Positions 34,710 to 43,658 of a stretch of DNA of 64,000 bases are shown here, one piece after another. The DNA is taken from contig NZ_JAJJPA010000016.1 in the NCBI RefSeq assembly GCF_020907985.1, positions 62,001-126,000 of the forward strand. The letters are read 5' to 3'. The position numbers were made by a program, and so were the translations under genes. A model generated the notes under the pieces. It was not told the DNA's origin. It worked only from the letters and a program-made list of their open reading frames with translations, and searched no databases. Each line of letters starts with the position of its first letter. Position 1 is the first letter of the stretch. This DNA is from Kitasatospora humi. Lineage in GTDB: Bacteria; Actinomycetota; Actinomycetes; Streptomycetales; Streptomycetaceae.

Positions 34710-37700
34710 TCAGTAGCCGGCGGCGGCCCGGCTGGGCGGGCCGGCCAGCAGCTCGCCCAGATCAGCGGCCTCCGGGACGCCGAGATGACGGGCCAGCTCC
34801 AGCGCGTCCTGCAACTGCCCGGTGCCCTCGGCGTGGCGGCCGGTGCGCAGCGCGTGGCGGCCCAGGCCGGTCAGCGCGCGCACCTGCTCCAACGGGGAGC
34901 CGACCGCCCGGGCGCCGTCGAGCGCCGCCGTGAACTCCCGGTGCGCCGCGTCCGGACGGCCGGTGGCGGTCAGCAGGCGGCCCAGGATGTTGCGCACCTC
35001 GGCCTCGCCGCTCCGGTCGCCGCGGTCCTGGCAGAGCGCCAGCGCGGCCCGCAGGTGCTCCTCCGCCGCGGGGCACTGGCCCAGGGCGAGCAGCGCGTCG
35101 CCCAGGTAGGCCAGGACCCGGGACTCGCCGTGCCGGTCGCCCTGCTCGCGGTAGAGCGCCAGCGACGCCCGCAGGTTCTCCGCCGCCGCGGCTGGCCGCC
35201 CGGTGGCGAGCCGCAAAACACCCAGGTAGGCCATGGTGTTCATCCGCCCGCGTGCCTCGTCCAGTTCGTGGTACATCGCGCTGGCCTGCAGCAGGTCCTG
35301 TTCGGCGCTCTGGTACTGGCCGATGACCAGGCGCACCGCGCCGAGCGCCATCAGCCCGTTGGCCTCGCCGATCCGGTTGCCCAGGCCCCGGTAGAGGGAC
35401 ATCGCCTGGCGGTGCGTCGCCTCGGCCGCCTGGTAGCGGCCGCTCAGCTGCTGCAGCGACCCCAGGCTGGCCAGCGCATAGGCCTCGCCCGGCCGGTCGT
35501 CGCGGGCCCGGCACAGCTCCAGCGCCTGGTGCAGGCTCTCCTCGGCGGCCGGCAGGTCGCCGGTGAGCTGCTGGATCAGGCTCAGCTCGCTGAGTGCGGC
35601 GGTCTGCCCGGTCCGGTTGCCCAGCTCCCGGAAGAGCAGCAGCGCCCGGGTGGTGTGCGCGGTGGCCTCGGCGTACTCGCCGGTGATCCGGCCCAGGATG
35701 CCCAGCTGGCTGAGCGCCTCCGCCTCGCCGGGGCGGTCGGCCGCGCCGCGCGCCAGGTCGAGCGCCTCGGCGAACTGGTCGCGGGCCCGGGTGTTGCAGC
35801 CGAAGGTCCGTTCCAGGGCACCCAGTTGCACCAGTGCGGCCGCCTGCCCGGACGCGTCCTCCAACTGCTGGAAGAGTTCCAGTGCGAGCCGCAGATGCTC
35901 GGCTCCGGCCTCGTGCTCACCGGTGAGCCGCTGGAAGGTGCCCAGGTGGGTGAGCGCCTCGGCCTGACCGAACCGGTCGCCGGTGGCGCGGGCGGTCGCC
36001 AGGGCGATCCGGTGCAGCTCGCGGGCCTGGTTCCAGTGCCCCTGGGTGCGCAGGAAGTCGTGCAGCGCGGCGGGCAGCCGGATCGCGTGGTCGGGGTGCC
36101 CGTTGGCGGCCGCGTACTCGATCGCCGCCCGCAGGTTGCCCCGCTCGGCGCGCAGCCAGGCGGTGGCCGCCTCCTCGGTGGGCAGCTCGGCCCCGGCGAT
36201 GCGTTGGGCGGGCACCCAGCGGTTGTGGCGCACTGCCAGCCGGCGGCCCGCCTCGATCACGGTGGCCAGGTAGGAATCCAGCAGCCGGCCCACCGCGGCG
36301 TGCCGCACCGAGGGGTCGTCCATCGTGCCCAGGGCCCGGGAGTGCTCGCGGATCAGGTCGTGCATCCGGTAGCGGCCGCGGACCGGCTCGTCCACCAGGT
36401 GGTGGTCCTCCAGCTCCTCCAGCAGGCGGCGGGCGGTGGCCACGTCGGTGCCGTCCAGCGCGGCGGCCGCGCGGGCGTCGAAGTGGTCGCCCGGGGTGAG
36501 CCCGAGCCGGCGGAACAGCCGGCGCTGGGCGGGCATCAGGTCCCGGTAGGAGAGGTCGAAGGCGGCGGCCACCGAGACGTCCTCGGCCCGCAGCGCCGCC
36601 AGCCGGCCCGCGGCGGCGGCCAGGTCGGGCACCAGGTCGGCCACCGACCAGGCCCGCCGGTGCCGCAGCCGGGCGGCGGTCAGGTGGATCGCCAGCGGCA
36701 GGTAGCCGCAGAGCTCGACCACCTCGACCACGGCAGGCTGGTCCGGGGCCAGATCGGGCCGCTGCGCGGTGGCGGTGAACAGCTCGGCGGCCTCGTCGGG
36801 CGGCAGCACGCCGAGCGTCATCGGCACCGCGTCGCCCAGCGCCGGCAGCCGGCGGCGGCTGGTGACCAGCACCAGACAGCCGGGGGAGCCGGGCAGCAGC
36901 GGGCGGACCTGCTCGCTGCTGCGGGCGTCGTCGAGCAGCAGCAGCACCCGGCGCCCGGCCAGCCGGCTGCGCCACAGGTTGGCCCGGGCGTCCAGGTCCG
37001 GCGGGATCTGCTGCGGCGCCACCCCGACGGTGAGCAGCAGGGCGGCCAGCGCGTCGGCCGGCTCGACGGCCGGGGTGCAGGGGGTGTGGGCGTGCAGCGG
37101 TAGGAAGATCTGCCCGTCCGGGAAGTCGGCAGCCAGCCGGTGCGCGGCGTGCACGGCGAGGGCGCTCTTGCCGACCCCCGGCATGCCGTCCAGCGCCAGG
37201 ATCCGCACCGAACCGTCGGGGCGGTCGGTGCGGCAGGCCGCCAGCAGCCGCTCCAACTCCTCGTAGCGGCCGGTGAAGCCGGCCACGTCCCGCGGCAGGC
37301 CGGCGCCCGCCGCCACCGCCGGCAGCTCGGCGTCGTCCTGCACCCCGGCGGCCTGCTGCTCGGCGCGCAGGATCTCCTGGTGCGCGGCCCGCACCCGGGG
37401 ACCGGGCTCGATGCCCAGCTCCTCGACCAGGGTGCGGCGCAGCCGCTGGTAGCTCGCCAGCGCCTCGGCCCGCTGGTCGGTGCGGTGCAGGGCGACCATC
37501 AGCTGGCGGTGGAAGGCCTCGCGCAGCGGGTGCTCCGCCGTCAGCCGGTTCAGCTCCGGGATCACGCCGTGCGGTCGGCCCAGCTCCAGTTCGGCGTCGA
37601 ACTGCCACTCCAGGGCCTGCAGGCGCAGCTCCTGGAGCTGCTGCACATGGGGCAGTGCCTCCTCGGCCAGCGAGGGCAGGTCGGTCAGCGGGGTGCCGCG

Positions 37701-38162
37701 CCACAGCCGCAGCGCCTCGGCGCAGCGGTCGCTGACGGCCTGCCAGTCGCCGGCCCGGCGGGCGGCACGGGCCGTCTCCAGCAGTTCGCTGAAGACCGCG
37801 CTGTCCAGCTCGCCGGCGCCGACTTCGAGCAGGTAGCCGGGGGCGGCGGTGCGCAGCCGGCGCGGGCCGCCGGGGCCGAGCAGCCGGCGCAGCTGGACCA
37901 CGTGGTTGTTGAGCGAGGTGGGTGCGGTGGCCGGGGGATGCTCGCCCCAGAGCGCCCCGGTCAACCGGTCGCGGGACACCACCCGGCCGGGTTCGAGGAG
38001 CAGCACGGCGAGGAGCGCGCGCACCTTCGGCGAGCTGACGCGCAGCGCCGCACCGGCGGCGTCATGGACCGTCAAGGGCCCGAGCAACCCGAATCGCAGC
38101 CCTGCGACAGGCTCGTCCGCGGTGGTCGGGCGGCCCTGCCGGGGCCCCTGTTGATGGTCCAT
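34710..38162 (-). CDS. AfsR-type SARP regulator with NB-ARC and TPR domains
   Basis: 1150 aa. Order: OmpR-like winged helix (about 22-100, FGLLGPLTVHDAAGAALRVS, SLNNHVVQLRRLLG), bacterial transcriptional activation domain (about 105-250, ending YQRLRRTLVEELGIEPGP), NB-ARC ATPase with Walker A GMPGVGKS at 326-333 and LLLLDDARS as Walker B, then about ten TPR units (650-1130). Large SARPs of this type activate secondary-metabolite or developmental genes. No biosynthetic cluster lies beside it, so its targets are unknown. Start ATG 38162. Confidence 0.92.
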   Translation of the reverse strand: MDHQQGPRQGRPTTADEPVAGLRFGLLGPLTVHDAAGAALRVSSPKVRALLAVLLLEPGRVVSRDRLTGALWGEHPPATAPTSLNNHVVQLRRLLGPGGPRRLRTAAPGYLLEVGAGELDSAVFSELLETARAARRAGDWQAVSDRCAEALRLWRGTPLTDLPSLAEEALPHVQQLQELRLQALEWQFDAELELGRPHGVIPELNRLTAEHPLREAFHRQLMVALHRTDQRAEALASYQRLRRTLVEELGIEPGPRVRAAHQEILRAEQQAAGVQDDAELPAVAAGAGLPRDVAGFTGRYEELERLLAACRTDRPDGSVRILALDGMPGVGKSALAVHAAHRLAADFPDGQIFLPLHAHTPCTPAVEPADALAALLLTVGVAPQQIPPDLDARANLWRSRLAGRRVLLLLDDARSSEQVRPLLPGSPGCLVLVTSRRRLPALGDAVPMTLGVLPPDEAAELFTATAQRPDLAPDQPAVVEVVELCGYLPLAIHLTAARLRHRRAWSVADLVPDLAAAAGRLAALRAEDVSVAAAFDLSYRDLMPAQRRLFRRLGLTPGDHFDARAAAALDGTDVATARRLLEELEDHHLVDEPVRGRYRMHDLIREHSRALGTMDDPSVRHAAVGRLLDSYLATVIEAGRRLAVRHNRWVPAQRIAGAELPTEEAATAWLRAERGNLRAAIEYAAANGHPDHAIRLPAALHDFLRTQGHWNQARELHRIALATARATGDRFGQAEALTHLGTFQRLTGEHEAGAEHLRLALELFQQLEDASGQAAALVQLGALERTFGCNTRARDQFAEALDLARGAADRPGEAEALSQLGILGRITGEYAEATAHTTRALLLFRELGNRTGQTAALSELSLIQQLTGDLPAAEESLHQALELCRARDDRPGEAYALASLGSLQQLSGRYQAAEATHRQAMSLYRGLGNRIGEANGLMALGAVRLVIGQYQSAEQDLLQASAMYHELDEARGRMNTMAYLGVLRLATGRPAAAAENLRASLALYREQGDRHGESRVLAYLGDALLALGQCPAAEEHLRAALALCQDRGDRSGEAEVRNILGRLLTATGRPDAAHREFTAALDGARAVGSPLEQVRALTGLGRHALRTGRHAEGTGQLQDALELARHLGVPEAADLGELLAGPPSRAAAGY

Positions 38163-38464
38163 TATCGGGATGTTACCCGCCCGTGAGCGGCCTGCGGCAG
38201 GCTCATGACGACCGAGCCGGACTGGGTCGGTGCCGAACAGGGGAGGGCACCGATCCAGTCGGCCTGTCGCCGCACGACGCGCCGCACGAGGGAGGACACC
38301 GCATGACCGTCAAGCGTGACACCTCCTGGACCTGAGCGTCCGCCGCATGCCCTTCGGACAACACGCCGACGTCCCGCCAGGGTGTCGCGTCGGACGGTGC
38401 AGGTCGGGTAAGTGTTGGAGACAGCAGGGGCCGCCGGGGTCCCGCAGCTGTGAGGGGTGAGGTC
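38163..38464. other. Intergenic region upstream of the SARP gene and a small acidic protein
   Basis: About 300 bp shared by two divergent genes. A ten-codon open frame (38303-38335, MTVKRDTSWT) has GGGAGGA eight bases before its ATG and could be a leader peptide or chance. Otherwise I see no coding sequence. Confidence 0.4.
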
Positions 38465-38656
38465 ATGACCGACAACGCCACTGATTACGCCGTCGACGTC
38501 CGTGACGCCATGGACGACCCGGAGGACCTGGAAAGCGGCAGCGACGAGCAGCCCACCCCGCGTGCCGACCTCACCCTGGACGCCGCCGCCGACGTGGCCG
38601 ACGCGGTCGAGCAGACCCGTCAGGTCCCGGTGGACGACGACGAGTACCCGCGCTGA
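38465..38656 (+). CDS. Small acidic hypothetical protein
   Basis: 63 aa, very acidic (many Asp/Glu; MTDNATDYAVDVRDAMDDPE at the start and VPVDDDEYPR at the end), no hydrophobic segment, probably disordered. ATG 38465 has a purine-rich GAGG just upstream. Function unknown; could be an anti-sigma-like or nucleic-acid-mimicking peptide, but nothing in the sequence shows that. Confidence 0.6.
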   Translation: MTDNATDYAVDVRDAMDDPEDLESGSDEQPTPRADLTLDAAADVADAVEQTRQVPVDDDEYPR

Positions 38657-39265
38657 CCGGCGCCCCACCGCCGGTCAGCGCGTAGCCCGGTCCGGAGCCG
38701 GCCGCAGCAGCGCGAGCGGGGCCCGGCAGCGGCTCCTCACCCGGGCGACCACGTCGTCCGGCGGCGGCTCGGCGGCTGCCGCCCGCCGCCCCCGGCAGGC
38801 TCTTCGCCCGCCGCCCCCGGCAGGCTCTTCGCCCGCCGCCCCCGGCAGGCTCTTCGCCCGCCGCCGAACGTCTTCTCGCCTTCGGGATCCACCGTCCTGG
38901 AGACCCATCGCCTTCGGTGCCTCCCGCTTTCGGGGCCTCTCGCTTTCGGGGTCTCTCGTCTTCGGGATCCGTCGCCCTCGGGATCCGTCGCCCTGGGATC
39001 TCTCGCGCACCCGCCGCGCTGCGGGCCGGCGCGGCCGGCCGGCGCCCGTCCCCCTCCAGCGCCATCGGCCGGGCGCCACCGACCAGGCCGGGCCCGAGCG
39101 CCCGGGCCGTCGGCCGTTTCCGCTGGTCAGCCCGGGGCAAGGCGGCCCGGAGGGCTGCGCCGCACCTTCGGGCGTAGCGTGGAGCCAGAGCTTCCGGGAG
39201 CGGCCACCCGCCGCTTCCCTCGGGAACCCTCCGGTGAGGGCCGTCATGCACCAGTGGAGGCCGTC
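38657..39265. other. Gene-free repeat-rich region
   Basis: About 600 bp with no credible gene. It contains a 25-bp tandem repeat (38781-38865), an imperfect ~16-bp repeat family with TCGGGG/TCGGGATC cores (about 38909-39005), then GC-rich DNA to the DUF4383 gene. Long open frames here on both strands are compositional artefacts. Confidence 0.6.
38781..38865. repeat. 25-bp tandem repeat
   Basis: Three exact units starting at 38781, 38806 and 38831 plus a 10-bp partial; each contains CCGCCCCCGGCAGGCTCTTC. Identity between units is complete, implying recent slippage. Confidence 0.9.
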
Positions 39266-39808
39266 ATGAAACTGCAGAACGAACTTCCCGTGGACCACCG
39301 CCTGGCCCTGGTCTACCGCTACGGCGCCGGCTTGGCCGGGCTGGCGCTGCTGATCTGGGGCTGCTTCGGGCTGGCCGGCAACGTCGGCTTCTCCAGCGTC
39401 CACGGCAAGGACATCGCGGGCATGTCCAGCAACGGCGCGCTCGGCGTTCTGTCGATCATCTTCGGCGGCATCCTGATGATCGGCGCCGTGGTCGGCGGCA
39501 ACTTCGCCTCCTGGCTCAACATGATCGTCGGTGTGATCTTCTTCCTGGCCGGCTTCGTCGGGCTCATCGCGCTCGACAGCAGCTGGAACAGGCTGGCCTT
39601 CCGGATGGAAAACGTGATCTTCAGCTTCATCTTCGGGCTGGTGATCGCCACCTTCGGCATGTACGGCAGGGTCAGCGGCCGTCTACCGCACGACAACCCC
39701 TACTGGCAGCACCGGCACAGTGGGGATCACGAAGAGGAGGAGGAGATCGCCGGCCGCTGGTACGTCCCGGCCTTCAAGACCGTGCTGCGCCCGACGGTGC
39801 ATCATTAG
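39266..39808 (+). CDS. DUF4383-family membrane protein
   Basis: 180 aa, four transmembrane helices (for example AGLAGLALLIWGCFGLAG, LGVLSIIFGGILMIGAVVGG, MIVGVIFFLAGFVGLIAL, VIFSFIFGLVIATFGMYG) with a hydrophilic acidic C-terminus. Matches the DUF4383 family common in actinobacteria; function unknown. ATG 39266 has TGGAGG five bases upstream. mtnP begins two bases after its stop, so the two are probably co-transcribed. Confidence 0.82.
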   Translation: MKLQNELPVDHRLALVYRYGAGLAGLALLIWGCFGLAGNVGFSSVHGKDIAGMSSNGALGVLSIIFGGILMIGAVVGGNFASWLNMIVGVIFFLAGFVGLIALDSSWNRLAFRMENVIFSFIFGLVIATFGMYGRVSGRLPHDNPYWQHRHSGDHEEEEEIAGRWYVPAFKTVLRPTVHH

Positions 39809-39810
39809 GC

Positions 39811-40665
39811 ATGACTGATCAGCACACCGCACGGCGGGCCGAGATCGGAGTCATCGGCGGCTCCGGCCTCTACGCCCTGCTGGACGACGTCACCGAGATC
39901 ACCGTCAGCACCCCGTACGGTGCGCCCAGCGACTCGCTGTTCCTCGGCGGGATCGGCGGGCGCACCGTCGCGTTCCTGCCCCGGCACGGCCGCGGGCACA
40001 AGCTGCCACCGCACCGGATCAACTACCGGGCCAACCTCTGGGCACTGCACTCGCTCGGGGTCCGCCAGGTGGTCGCGCCCTGCGCGGTGGGCGGGTTGCG
40101 CCCCGAGTACGGCCCCGGCACCCTGCTGGTCCCCGACCAGTTCGTGGACCGCACCTCCGGCCGGCTGCAGACCTACTACGACGGCCTGCCGCTGTCCGAC
40201 GGCACGCTCCCGGAGGTGGTGCACGTCTCGATGGCCGACCCTTACTGCCCCGACGGCCGGGCTGCCGCGCTCGCCGCCGCCCGTTCCCAGGCCTGGGAGC
40301 CGGTGGACGGCGGCACGCTGGTGGTCATCGAGGGTCCGCGGTTCTCCACCCGGGCCGAGTCCCGCTGGTTCACCGCCAGCGGCTGGTCGGTGGTCGGCAT
40401 GACCGGTCACCCGGAGGCCGTGCTCGCCCGCGAACTGGGGCTCTGCTACACCTCGCTCGCTCTGGTCACCGACGTCGACGCCGGCGTGACGGCCGGTGAA
40501 GGGGTCACCCACGCGGAGGTCCTGGAAGTCTTCGCGCGGAATGTCGACCGGCTGCGCGGGGTGCTCTTCAAGGCGGTCGAGGCACTGCCCACCGCCCGCG
40601 ACTGCGTCTGCTCGCACGCCTTGGACGGCGTCGCGACGGGCCTGCTCGGGGTTCCGGAATCCTGA
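39811..40665 (+). CDS. mtnP: S-methyl-5'-thioadenosine phosphorylase
   Basis: 284 aa, PNP/MTAP family. GVIGGSGLYALL at the start binds phosphate; FLPRHGRGHKLPPHRINYRA is the MTAP signature; EGPRFSTRAESRWF and GMTGHPEAVLARELGLCYTS complete the active site. It splits methylthioadenosine into adenine and methylthioribose-1-phosphate for methionine and polyamine salvage. Start ATG lies two bases after the DUF4383 stop. Confidence 0.93.
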   Translation: MTDQHTARRAEIGVIGGSGLYALLDDVTEITVSTPYGAPSDSLFLGGIGGRTVAFLPRHGRGHKLPPHRINYRANLWALHSLGVRQVVAPCAVGGLRPEYGPGTLLVPDQFVDRTSGRLQTYYDGLPLSDGTLPEVVHVSMADPYCPDGRAAALAAARSQAWEPVDGGTLVVIEGPRFSTRAESRWFTASGWSVVGMTGHPEAVLARELGLCYTSLALVTDVDAGVTAGEGVTHAEVLEVFARNVDRLRGVLFKAVEALPTARDCVCSHALDGVATGLLGVPES

Positions 40666-40763
40666 GCCCGCCGCTGGGGCCCCCGGCGATTAGGAAGGTC
40701 CGAGCCGGGGCACCAGCGGGATACAACGCCACCAGAAGGTCCAGAGGTGAGGAGGCGGGGATC

Positions 40764-41003
40764 ATGGAGGGTCCGGCTCTCTCCCCGCGCGAACAGCAGC
40801 TCCTTGAGGAGATCGAGGCCGATCTGCGGACGGACTCCGTCCTGGACACCGAGCTGTCCAGCATGCGGGTCATCCGGATGCGCCGCCTGCTGAACCTGCT
40901 GACGCCATGGCGCCGCCACCGTCGGCCGCCGCGGCGCCCGGAGGTCGGCGGGCCCCCCGAGGCCGACGGCGGCCCGCCGCCGCTACCGGGGCAGCCCGCG
41001 TAG
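40764..41003 (+). CDS. DUF3040-like small protein
   Basis: 79 aa. N-terminal LSPREQQLLEEIEADLR resembles DUF3040 proteins (LSxxEQxxLxxIExxL). Unlike usual family members there is no transmembrane pair; the C-terminus is a Pro/Arg-rich tail. ATG 40764 is preceded by GGAGGCGGGG. Function unknown. Confidence 0.7.
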   Translation: MEGPALSPREQQLLEEIEADLRTDSVLDTELSSMRVIRMRRLLNLLTPWRRHRRPPRRPEVGGPPEADGGPPPLPGQPA

Positions 41004-41034
41004 ACCGGCCCCGGGGCCCGTCGCACTGCCACTG

Positions 41035-41166
41035 CGCGGACGGTCACCCATCACTGACTGCCGCTCCGCGGATGGTCACCCATCACTGCCGGCCGGTCCG
41101 CGGACGGTCACCCATCACTGACTGCCGCTCCGCGGACGGCCACCCATCACTGCCGGCCGGTCCGCG
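41035..41166. repeat. 32-bp tandem repeat in an alternating ABAB pattern
   Basis: Units begin at 41035, 41067, 41099 and 41131, each with CGCGGACGGTCACCCATCAC or a close variant. Units 1 and 3 end in TGACTGCCGCTC, units 2 and 4 in TGCCGGCCGGTC, so the true repeat is 64 bp duplicated. Lies between convergent DUF3040-like and dodecin genes. Confidence 0.9.
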
Positions 41167-41202
41167 GACGTCGGCCCCCGGGGGCCCGTGGCGGGCACGG
41201 CC

Positions 41203-41230
41203 GTGCCGCGCCGAGGAGTCGGCGCGGCAC
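41203..41230 (-). terminator. Strong hairpin terminator of the dodecin gene
   Basis: GTGCCGCGCCGA (41203-41214), loop GGAG, TCGGCGCGGCAC (41219-41230): perfect 12-bp stem, 12 bp beyond the dodecin stop. Confidence 0.78.
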
Positions 41231-41241
41231 CCGCGGGGGTC

Positions 41242-41460
41242 TCAGCGCGGCGGGTCCTCGAGGCGGAAGCCCACCTTCACGGTCACCTGGAAGTGCTCGA
41301 TCGCACCGTCCGCCACGTTGCCCCGCACCTGCGTCACCTCGAACCAGTCGACGTGGCGCAGGGTCTGCGAGGCGCGGGCGAGCGCGTTGCGGACCGCGGC
41401 GTCGGTGCCCTCGTGGGAGGAGCCGACGATCTCGGTCACCCGGTAGGTGTGCTCGGTCAT
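41242..41460 (-). CDS. Dodecin
   Basis: 72 aa. The whole protein matches dodecin: YRVTEIVGSSHEGTDAAVRN, a helix, then DWFEVTQVRGNVADG and FQVTVKVGFRL. Dodecins form 12-mers that store flavin or CoA in the cytoplasm. Start ATG 41460 has AGGAGG six bases upstream. It is divergent from a flavin-dependent oxidase gene, which may share a need for flavin. Confidence 0.93.
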   Translation of the reverse strand: MTEHTYRVTEIVGSSHEGTDAAVRNALARASQTLRHVDWFEVTQVRGNVADGAIEHFQVTVKVGFRLEDPPR

Positions 41461-41709
41461 GGAAGCCTCCTGGGGATCCTCGGGCTGCTTTCACTCCACG
41501 GTGGCCCAAGCCGCGCCCGGCCGCGCGCCGAAGGAGCTGCCAAGGACCGAGGGAGCGAAGGCGAAGCCAACGGACCGAGGGGCCGTGCGGGTTCCCCGAG
41601 TGGCTCATCTTCACTCGAACTATTGATTGGTGAAGAACGTCCGGACGCCGCACACCGGTGCTGCCTAGCGTCGACACCGTCACGCACCGCACCTGCCCCG
41701 GGGGGACCA

Positions 41710-43551
41710 ATGGAGCACGACACCGCGCCGACCGCGGACGGCGGCTTGACGCGTCGCCGCCTGCTGGCCGGGTCCGCCGCGCTCGGCGGGGCCGCCTGGC
41801 TGCTGCACGGCGTCATCACACCCGACCGGGCGCGGGCCGACGCCGGTCCGCTGCTCCCCGCGCCACCCGCTTTCCCCGCCGGCATCGAGGTCTACCGCCA
41901 GGTCTTCGAGAACTGGGCCGGCGAGATCCACGCCGACCAGTTGTGGACCTGCGCCCCCGGCACGCCCGAGGACGTGGTCACCCTCGCCAACTGGGCGCAC
42001 GCCCAGGGCTGGCAGCTGCGCGCCCAGGGCTTCCGGCACACCTGGGCGCCGCTCACCGTCACCGACGGAACGCCCGCCGCCGCCACCGTGCTGCTGCTCG
42101 ACACCACCCGCCACCTCACCGCGATCAGTCGGGCGGGCAGCACCGCGGCGCCCGCCGTCCGGGCCCAGACCGGCGCCGCCATGGAGCGGCTGCTCGCCGA
42201 ACTGGCCGGCGACGGCCTCGGCATCAGCCACTGCCCGGCACCCGGCGACCTCACCCTCGGCGGGGTGCTCGCCATCGGCGGCCACGGGACCGCGGTGCCG
42301 ACCGCCGGCGAACCCCCGGCCCCCGGGCACGGATTCGGCTCGGTGAGCAATCTGGTCACCGAGCTCACCGCCGTGGTCTGGGACGCCACCGCCGGTCGGT
42401 ACGCGCTGCGCACCTTCGACCGCTCCGACCCGGACTGCGCGGCCCTGCTGGTGCACCTGGGCCGGGCGTTCGTCACCGAGGCCGTGCTGCGCGTCGGGCC
42501 GGACCAGAACCTGCGCTGCCTCAGCCGGATGGACATCCCGGTCAGCGAGCTCTTCGCCGCCCCCGGCACCGCCGGCGCCCGCACCTTCGCCGGGCTGATG
42601 GATCGGAGCGGCCGGATCGAGGCCATCTGGTTCGCCTTCACCGACTTCCCGTGGATCAAGACGTGGAGCGTCTGCCCCACCCGGCCGTTCGGCTCCCGGG
42701 CCGTGGACCAGCCCTACAACTACCCCTTCTCGGACAGCATCCCGGCTCCGGTGGCCGAACTGGCCGGCGAACTGGTCGCCGGCTCCTGGGCGTTGGCGCC
42801 GACCTTCGGCGAACTGCAGGCGCTGATCGCCCGGTTGGGCCTCACCGGGGACCTCACCGACGTGCTGCTGTCCGGCACCCTGATCCGCGACGTGCTCACC
42901 CTGGACGTGGTCACCCACCTGCTCGCCGACGGCCTGCGCTCCGATCTCTGGGGCCCGTCCCGCACCGTGCTGCAGTACGTCCGCCCGACCACCCTGCGGG
43001 TCACCGCCAACGGTTACGCGGTACTGGCCCGGCGTGCGGACGTCCAGTGGGTGGTCAGCCAGGTCACCGGCGCGTACCAGCGGCTGCTGACGCAGTACCA
43101 GGACCGCGGGCAGTTCCCGGTCAACGGCGCCGTGGAGATCCGGGTGACCGGCCTGGAGGACCCTTCGGCCAGCGGGGTCCCCGGTGCCCAGCCGCCGCTG
43201 CTCTCGGCGATCCGGGCCCGCCCCGACCACCCCGAGTGGGACGTGGCGGTCTGGTTCGACGTGCTCACCCTGCCCGGCACGCCCGGACTGCACCAGTTCG
43301 GGCGTGACCTGGAGCAGTTCCTGATCGCCACCTTCGACGGCACCCGGGCCGGCCTGCGGGTCGAGTGGTCCAAGGGCTGGGCCTACACTGCCGACGCCAC
43401 CTGGGCCGATCCCGAGGTGCTCGGCCGGGTGATCCCCGACAGCCTGCGGGCCGGCGGCGGCCCCGGCTGGGACGCCGCCGTCGCCACGCTCGACCGCCAC
43501 GACCCCCACCACGTGTTCAGCAACCCGTTCCTCGATCGACTGCTCCGGTAG
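41710..43551 (+). CDS. Tat-exported FAD-linked oxidase, cholesterol oxidase type II-like
   Basis: 613 aa. Twin-arginine signal (TRRRLLAGSAALGGAAWLLH, residues about 15-34). VAO/PCMH FAD domain with a Pro-Gly rich PAPGDLTLGGVLAIGGHGT loop, and H110 in GFRHTWAPL at the position where type II cholesterol oxidases bind FAD covalently. The C-terminal substrate domain ends AYTADATWADPEVL. It would oxidise a 3-hydroxysteroid or similar alcohol with O2 outside the cell; sterol specificity is inferred from family. ATG 41710 follows GGGGGA. Divergent from dodecin. Confidence 0.85.
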   Translation: MEHDTAPTADGGLTRRRLLAGSAALGGAAWLLHGVITPDRARADAGPLLPAPPAFPAGIEVYRQVFENWAGEIHADQLWTCAPGTPEDVVTLANWAHAQGWQLRAQGFRHTWAPLTVTDGTPAAATVLLLDTTRHLTAISRAGSTAAPAVRAQTGAAMERLLAELAGDGLGISHCPAPGDLTLGGVLAIGGHGTAVPTAGEPPAPGHGFGSVSNLVTELTAVVWDATAGRYALRTFDRSDPDCAALLVHLGRAFVTEAVLRVGPDQNLRCLSRMDIPVSELFAAPGTAGARTFAGLMDRSGRIEAIWFAFTDFPWIKTWSVCPTRPFGSRAVDQPYNYPFSDSIPAPVAELAGELVAGSWALAPTFGELQALIARLGLTGDLTDVLLSGTLIRDVLTLDVVTHLLADGLRSDLWGPSRTVLQYVRPTTLRVTANGYAVLARRADVQWVVSQVTGAYQRLLTQYQDRGQFPVNGAVEIRVTGLEDPSASGVPGAQPPLLSAIRARPDHPEWDVAVWFDVLTLPGTPGLHQFGRDLEQFLIATFDGTRAGLRVEWSKGWAYTADATWADPEVLGRVIPDSLRAGGGPGWDAAVATLDRHDPHHVFSNPFLDRLLR

Positions 43552-43658
43552 GCGGCGGTCCGCCGGCGGTGCAGGCCGGCAACGGTGGTCACCCACACGG
43601 CCCAGCACCGGGAAATACCGCGGCGCCCCGGGGAGCTGTGATCCGTGGAGGTGGAGTC

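Noticed and set aside
34587..37103. An 838-codon + frame opposite the SARP gene
   Set aside because: Antisense shadow; Gln/Gly/Arg repeats without a recognisable domain, while the opposite strand has complete SARP, NB-ARC and TPR domains.
38571..39403. Long minus frames across the repeat-rich gap
   Set aside because: They translate the tandem repeats into Gly/Ala/Arg low complexity, with no ribosome site.
41035..41166. Possible CRISPR array
   Set aside because: Units are directly adjacent with no unique spacers, and no cas genes are near; it is a plain tandem repeat.
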